From the NCBI GenBank assembly GCA_049608225.1, contig JBMYXI010000089.1:1-9083 (forward strand): a stretch of 9,083 nt of DNA. The letters are read 5' to 3'. This document shows, piece after piece, positions 6,422-9,083 of the stretch. The notes beneath the pieces were generated by a model, which saw only the letters and a program-made list of their open reading frames with translations, searched no databases and was not told the origin of the DNA. This DNA comes from Parashewanella sp049608225. GTDB taxonomy: Bacteria > Pseudomonadota > Gammaproteobacteria > Enterobacterales > Shewanellaceae. Made by a program: the position numbers and the translations under genes. Within the stretch, counting starts at the first letter, position 1, and every line of letters starts with the position of its first letter.

Positions 6422-7324
6422 TTAACTTTCAAGCTGTGGTGATAACCATTCTTTTAAAAAATCTATAAATAACCTAAGACGATGCGGCAAATGTTTTCTT
6501 GTCGGATAAATTCCGTAAATTCCTATCGTGGGGAACTCCGTTAACCCTTCGATTTTTAGAATATTTCCCTTTTCTAACTCTTCTCGTGCAAAAAGCTCAG
6601 GTAATACTCCAATGCCCATACCTCTTATTATTGCCGCTATGTAGCTTTGCGTATTTGACGTAACTATCGACCAAGGCTGTCTGTAGCTTATAATTTCACC
6701 GTTTACTGATAAATTCCAATAATCCCCATATCTATTTGCACCCATGTGTAAGCAGTCGAAATCTTTTAATTCACTAAAATGAGTCGGCACACCACAGCGT
6801 TTAATATATGAAGGAGCTGCGTACATGTTAAATGTAGTTTCACCGAACTTGGTTGCGATATAAGACGAGTCCTGTAAGTCAAAAGAAAATCGGAATGCTA
6901 GGTCGATTGATTCTTCTATTAAATCGACTTGATTGTTTTGCAGTAGTAAATCAAACCTTACATTGGGGTGTTGTTTTTGAAACTCTTGAATTGCATCAAT
7001 TAAGAATGGTGTTCCTAAGGCATCTGGTGCAGATAAACGTATTATTCCACCTGGTATTTTTTGGTGTTCAGAGCCTAGTGCATCTTCCAGCTCTTCTAAA
7101 TTGCCAATAATTTTTTTTGCTCCTTCGTAATACGCCTTTCCACTGGGTGTTATCAACATTTTTCGTGTTGTTCTATTTAGGAGTACAAATCCAAGAGAGT
7201 TCTCAAGGGCGGCAATTCGTCGTCCAACAATCGCTGGTGTAATACTTAAGCTCTTCGCAGCATTTGCAAAATTGCCTTTTTCAACAACTTCGCAAAAGAG
7301 CTGCATGTCTTTTAATTTGTCCAT
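6422..7324 (-). CDS. LysR-type transcriptional regulator
   Basis: This 300-aa DNA-binding protein of the LysR family has the winged HTH at residues 1-60. MQLFCEVVEKGNFANAAKSL is followed by a recognition helix around ITPAIVGRRIAALENSLG, then LLNRTTRKMLITPSGKAYYE. The linker helix runs to about 88. The effector-binding domain begins at GGIIRLSAPDALG and extends to the end with normal length. Features such as DLAFRF and the GMGIGVLPELFA loop are like the CrgA/AaeR-type branch. The start is ATG at 7324 with TAGGCG about 8 bases upstream. It is transcribed away from the cupin-MBL genes, the usual arrangement for a LysR regulator and its target, and the interval contains a long inverted repeat. 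The solute-binding gene 172 bases downstream on the same strand may have its own promoter. Confidence 0.93.
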   Translation of the reverse strand: MDKLKDMQLFCEVVEKGNFANAAKSLSITPAIVGRRIAALENSLGFVLLNRTTRKMLITPSGKAYYEGAKKIIGNLEELEDALGSEHQKIPGGIIRLSAPDALGTPFLIDAIQEFQKQHPNVRFDLLLQNNQVDLIEESIDLAFRFSFDLQDSSYIATKFGETTFNMYAAPSYIKRCGVPTHFSELKDFDCLHMGANRYGDYWNLSVNGEIISYRQPWSIVTSNTQSYIAAIIRGMGIGVLPELFAREELEKGNILKIEGLTEFPTIGIYGIYPTRKHLPHRLRLFIDFLKEWLSPQLES

Positions 7325-7350
7325 TAATTAACGCCTATATTAATTATTGC

Positions 7351-7403
7351 TATTAGATACTTTTTGTATTCATTGAATTTACTTAATACTCATTTATCTA
7401 ATA
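7351..7403. promoter_or_regulatory. 9-bp inverted repeat, likely LysR-regulator operator
   Basis: TATTAGATA at 7351-7359 and TATCTAATA at 7395-7403 are perfect reverse complements with 35 bases between them. Their centres are 44 bp apart, about four helical turns, so both arms face the same side of the DNA. The pair lies in the divergent region between the LysR gene and the cupin. The right arm overlaps the predicted cupin -10 box. A regulator tetramer bridging both arms is a reasonable inference. Confidence 0.5.
7373..7402 (+). promoter_or_regulatory. Candidate promoter of the cupin-MBL operon
   Basis: TTGAAT at 7373-7378 (4 of 6) and TCTAAT at 7397-7402 (5 of 6) are 18 bases apart. Transcription would begin near 7409, leaving about 42 bases to the cupin ATG at 7451. 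The -10 box lies inside the right arm of the inverted repeat. This supports the ATG start over the upstream in-frame TTG at 7364. Confidence 0.4.
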
Positions 7404-7450
7404 ATCGTATCGAATATACTGGTTCAAATCAAAATCACACTCGGTTCGCT

Positions 7451-7906
7451 ATGAAAGAACAAATAAAAATCACGTCGATTGAAGCTGCTAGAACACGATA
7501 TAACATCGCGTTGTTAGGTACAGAAACTAACAGTCAATTATCAATGAGAGTACAAGATGTGGCGCCAGGTGAAGGTACTCCATTGCATGTTCATACCGAG
7601 CAGGCAGAAACGTTTCATGTCGTGCGTGGTATTTTTAGATTTCAAGTTAGTGAAGAAATCGTAACAGGAAATTCGGGATTTACTGTACATATCCCCAAAG
7701 GTATACCTCACTGTTTTATATATGATGATGTCGGTCAACAAGAAAGTGGACATTTGATTAGTGTCCTTACTCCGGGAATTCATGATGGGTTTATTAAGAA
7801 TATTCCCGAAGCAGAACAAAATGGTATGCCTTTGAATGAACTAACAAAAATGGCTGAAAATTTTGGCGCTAAAATTGTTGGATCGAAGCTAAGCGTGCAA
7901 ACGTAA
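7451..7906 (+). CDS. Small single-domain cupin, metal site intact
   Basis: This 151-aa cytoplasmic cupin has motif 1 as PLHVHTEQAETFHVVRG, giving H46, H48, E53 and G60. Motif 2 is GFTVHIPKGIPH, giving G76, P82, G84 and H87. The four metal ligands (H46, H48, E53, H87) are all present, so it should bind a divalent metal. It may be a small dioxygenase, an isomerase or a sensor, and the sequence does not decide which. A C-terminal tail of about 40 residues (HDGFIKNIPEAEQNGMPLNE) resembles the tail seen in quercetinase-like cupins, but only loosely. The ATG at 7451 fits the expected domain start. An in-frame TTG at 7364 would add 29 residues and would lie upstream of the predicted promoter. It is followed 14 bases later by the MBL gene, so the two are an operon. 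Confidence 0.85.
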   Translation: MKEQIKITSIEAARTRYNIALLGTETNSQLSMRVQDVAPGEGTPLHVHTEQAETFHVVRGIFRFQVSEEIVTGNSGFTVHIPKGIPHCFIYDDVGQQESGHLISVLTPGIHDGFIKNIPEAEQNGMPLNELTKMAENFGAKIVGSKLSVQT

Positions 7907-7910
7907 TAAT

Positions 7911-7916
7911 GGAGAG
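7911..7916 (+). promoter_or_regulatory. Ribosome site that sets the MBL start
   Basis: GGAGAG lies 4 bases before the ATG at 7921. An in-frame ATG at 7909 overlaps this site and would add four residues ahead of the signal peptide, so 7921 is the supported start. Confidence 0.75.
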
Positions 7917-7920
7917 AAAA

Positions 7921-8793
7921 ATGAAAAAAGTATTTAAGTCATTGCTAATGATAGCTGCATTAACTATTGGATTCTCTACTGTTGCGGCTGACTTTGACCC
8001 ATCAAAACCAATGGTGAAAAAATTGAAAGATGGTGTTTATCAATACTTTCAATTTTATGCCAATAGTTTGGTTGTTATCTCTGATGAGGGGGTGTTAGTC
8101 GTCGATCCTGTTAATGAGAAACGGGCTGCGGATATGCGGGCTGAAATTAAAAAGCTGACTGATCAACCTGTTGTTAAGGTGGTTTACACGCATGACCATT
8201 TCGATCATTCAAGAGGTGGCCAAATTTTTAAGAAAGAAGGGGCAAAATTTATTACGCATAAATTATGTTCAGACCTTATCAGTAGAGACGTGGAAAATAG
8301 AGTGGTGCAACCTGATGTCTACTACGAAGGTGATTATCACAGTATAAAAATAGGCGATAAGCAAGTCGACTTGCACTATTTGGGACCAAATGAAAGTTTT
8401 TGTATGAGCACTGTTCATATGCCAAAAGATGGTGGTTTGTTGTTTGCAGCAGATTGGCATTTACCGGGCTTCATGCTTGATTACCATCGACAATATGCCC
8501 GTAATTTACTTGGTCAATTGAATACTTTTAAGGCAGTAAAGGAAAAAGAATTAAAATTCGATACTGTTGTCAGTGCTCATTCTCCAATGTCTTCACCTAA
8601 AGCTTTTGAGGAAGATCATCGCTTTCACCAAGCATTATTTGACGCGGTATTTTCTGGGCTACAGGAAGGCAAGAGTGTGGAGGAGTTAAGAAAAACGATT
8701 AGGCTGCCAGCATTTAGTCATTGGAGAGGCTACCAAGAAAACTTAGCAGACAATGTTGATCGAATGGCTTATTCGATTTGGCATGGTAACTAA
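7921..8793 (+). CDS. Secreted metallo-beta-lactamase-fold hydrolase
   Basis: This is a 290-aa exported metallo-hydrolase. Residues 1-23 form a Sec signal peptide ending STVAA before DFDPSKP, so it acts in the periplasm. The MBL fold starts with LKDGVYQYFQFYANSLVVI and VLVVDPV. The metal motif HDHFDH at 91-96 is intact and is followed by SRGG. LFAADW supplies the bridging-type D178, and SAHS supplies H220 as the final histidine. At the position where relatives have the third His (the NHS-like loop), this protein has GPNES with E158, coded by GAA at 8392-8394. That could change metal number or activity. It is cotranscribed with the cupin and followed by a paralogue. Class B beta-lactamase function is not supported; the substrate is unknown. 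Confidence 0.9.
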   Translation: MKKVFKSLLMIAALTIGFSTVAADFDPSKPMVKKLKDGVYQYFQFYANSLVVISDEGVLVVDPVNEKRAADMRAEIKKLTDQPVVKVVYTHDHFDHSRGGQIFKKEGAKFITHKLCSDLISRDVENRVVQPDVYYEGDYHSIKIGDKQVDLHYLGPNESFCMSTVHMPKDGGLLFAADWHLPGFMLDYHRQYARNLLGQLNTFKAVKEKELKFDTVVSAHSPMSSPKAFEEDHRFHQALFDAVFSGLQEGKSVEELRKTIRLPAFSHWRGYQENLADNVDRMAYSIWHGN

Positions 8794-8800
8794 TTTCAAT

Positions 8801-8850
8801 AAAAGGCATTGAGATTATTGAATTTCTCATCTCAATACCTTTTTCATTTT
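8801..8850 (+). terminator. Intrinsic terminator between the two MBL paralogues
   Basis: AAAAGGCATTGAGAT at 8801-8815 pairs with ATCTCAATACCTTTT at 8829-8843. This gives a 15-bp stem with one C/A mismatch and a 13-base loop, followed by TCATTTTT. It begins 8 bases after the first MBL stop codon. It may lower expression of the second MBL gene or separate the two units. Confidence 0.75.
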
Positions 8851-8869
8851 TAGCATTAAAGGCAATCAC

Positions 8870-9083
8870 ATGAAAAAAATATTACTAATAATCTCGTTAA
8901 TCTTGAGTGGCGTTACCGTGTCTGCTCAGGAGTTTGATCCATCAAAGCCCATGATGACAAAACTGACAGATGGTGTTTATCAATATCATCAGTACTTTTA
9001 TAGCAGCCTTGTGGTTATCACTGAGGACGGCGTTTTGGTTACGGACCCTTCGAAAGCACATCGAGCTGCGGACATGAGAAAGG
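8870..9083 (+). CDS. Second MBL-fold paralogue, 5' part only
   Basis: The first 71 codons are present and the gene runs off the window. Residues 1-19 are a signal peptide (MKKILLIISLILSGVTVSA), followed by QEFDPSKPMMTKLTDGVYQY. The mature start aligns with the upstream MBL protein without gaps, with 33 of 51 residues identical from FDPSKP to AADMR and flanking positions. An exact 18-base match in the coding DNA (8028-8045 against 8968-8985) also points to tandem duplication. The metal motifs lie beyond the window. ATG at 8870 has AAAGG about 8 bases upstream. No full promoter is visible in the 26 bases after the terminator, so it probably depends on read-through from the cupin operon or on a short promoter I cannot place. 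Confidence 0.88.
   Translation, partial: MKKILLIISLILSGVTVSAQEFDPSKPMMTKLTDGVYQYHQYFYSSLVVITEDGVLVTDPSKAHRAADMRK

Noticed and set aside
7364..7450. TTG-initiated 29-residue N-terminal extension of the cupin
   Set aside because: The extension looks non-conserved, lies across the predicted promoter and operator, and has no ribosome site. The ATG at 7451 fits the cupin domain.
7541..7819. Open frame of 92 codons on the - strand, inside the cupin gene
   Set aside because: It is antisense to intact cupin motifs and lacks any protein signature.
7921..8793. Antibiotic-resistance beta-lactamase reading of the MBL gene
   Set aside because: Only the general MBL fold motifs are present. The third ligand is altered and the context is a LysR-cupin operon, so a class B beta-lactamase role is unsupported.

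Overview
The window reads as chromosome of an AT-rich gammaproteobacterium, most likely a marine Alteromonadales-type organism (Shewanella, Colwellia, Thalassotalea or Pseudoalteromonas relatives). This rests on base composition, gene density and the protein families present (OmpR-type two-component pair, Lacal_2735-type small protein, CobW plus DUF1826, DUF6653). No single gene fixes the genus. There are no rRNA or tRNA genes, no CRISPR array and no intact mobile element.

Left part (1-2149, + strand): the C-terminal end of an alpha/beta-hydrolase-like protein is followed almost without a gap by an OmpR-family response regulator and a membrane histidine kinase. The three probably form one transcription unit. 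Between the kinase and the next gene (2150-2328) lie a 16-bp perfect palindrome and a hairpin carrying a GGGGTCAGAGTC loop. That loop resembles a repeat often seen beside REP-associated tyrosine transposases. A small minus-strand gene of the Lacal_2735/DUF6435 type follows.

Middle part (2652-4632, - strand): a two-gene operon encodes a COG0523/CobW zinc-type GTPase metallochaperone and a DUF1826 protein. The genes overlap by ATGA, have a strong internal ribosome site and end at a clear intrinsic terminator. A good match to the gammaproteobacterial Zur operator sits 30 bp before the cobW start, so the operon is probably switched on by zinc shortage. The DUF1826 protein carries an HxD...H...R pattern like that of 2-oxoglutarate/Fe(II) oxygenases, which may be the most informative unexplained signal here. 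A DUF6653 membrane protein is transcribed divergently on the other side of a 315-bp intergenic region.

Right part (5488-9083): a stand-alone periplasmic solute-binding protein and a LysR-type regulator lie on the - strand. Divergent from the regulator is a + strand set: a small cupin, a secreted metallo-beta-lactamase-fold protein, and a second, cut-off paralogue of it (33 of 51 residues identical in the aligned mature N-terminus). A perfect 9-bp inverted repeat with a 35-bp spacer lies between regulator and cupin and overlaps the predicted cupin promoter, so the LysR protein probably controls the set. The first MBL protein has HDHFDH intact but appears to have Glu in place of the usual third histidine ligand. 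The substrate of this module cannot be read from the sequence.
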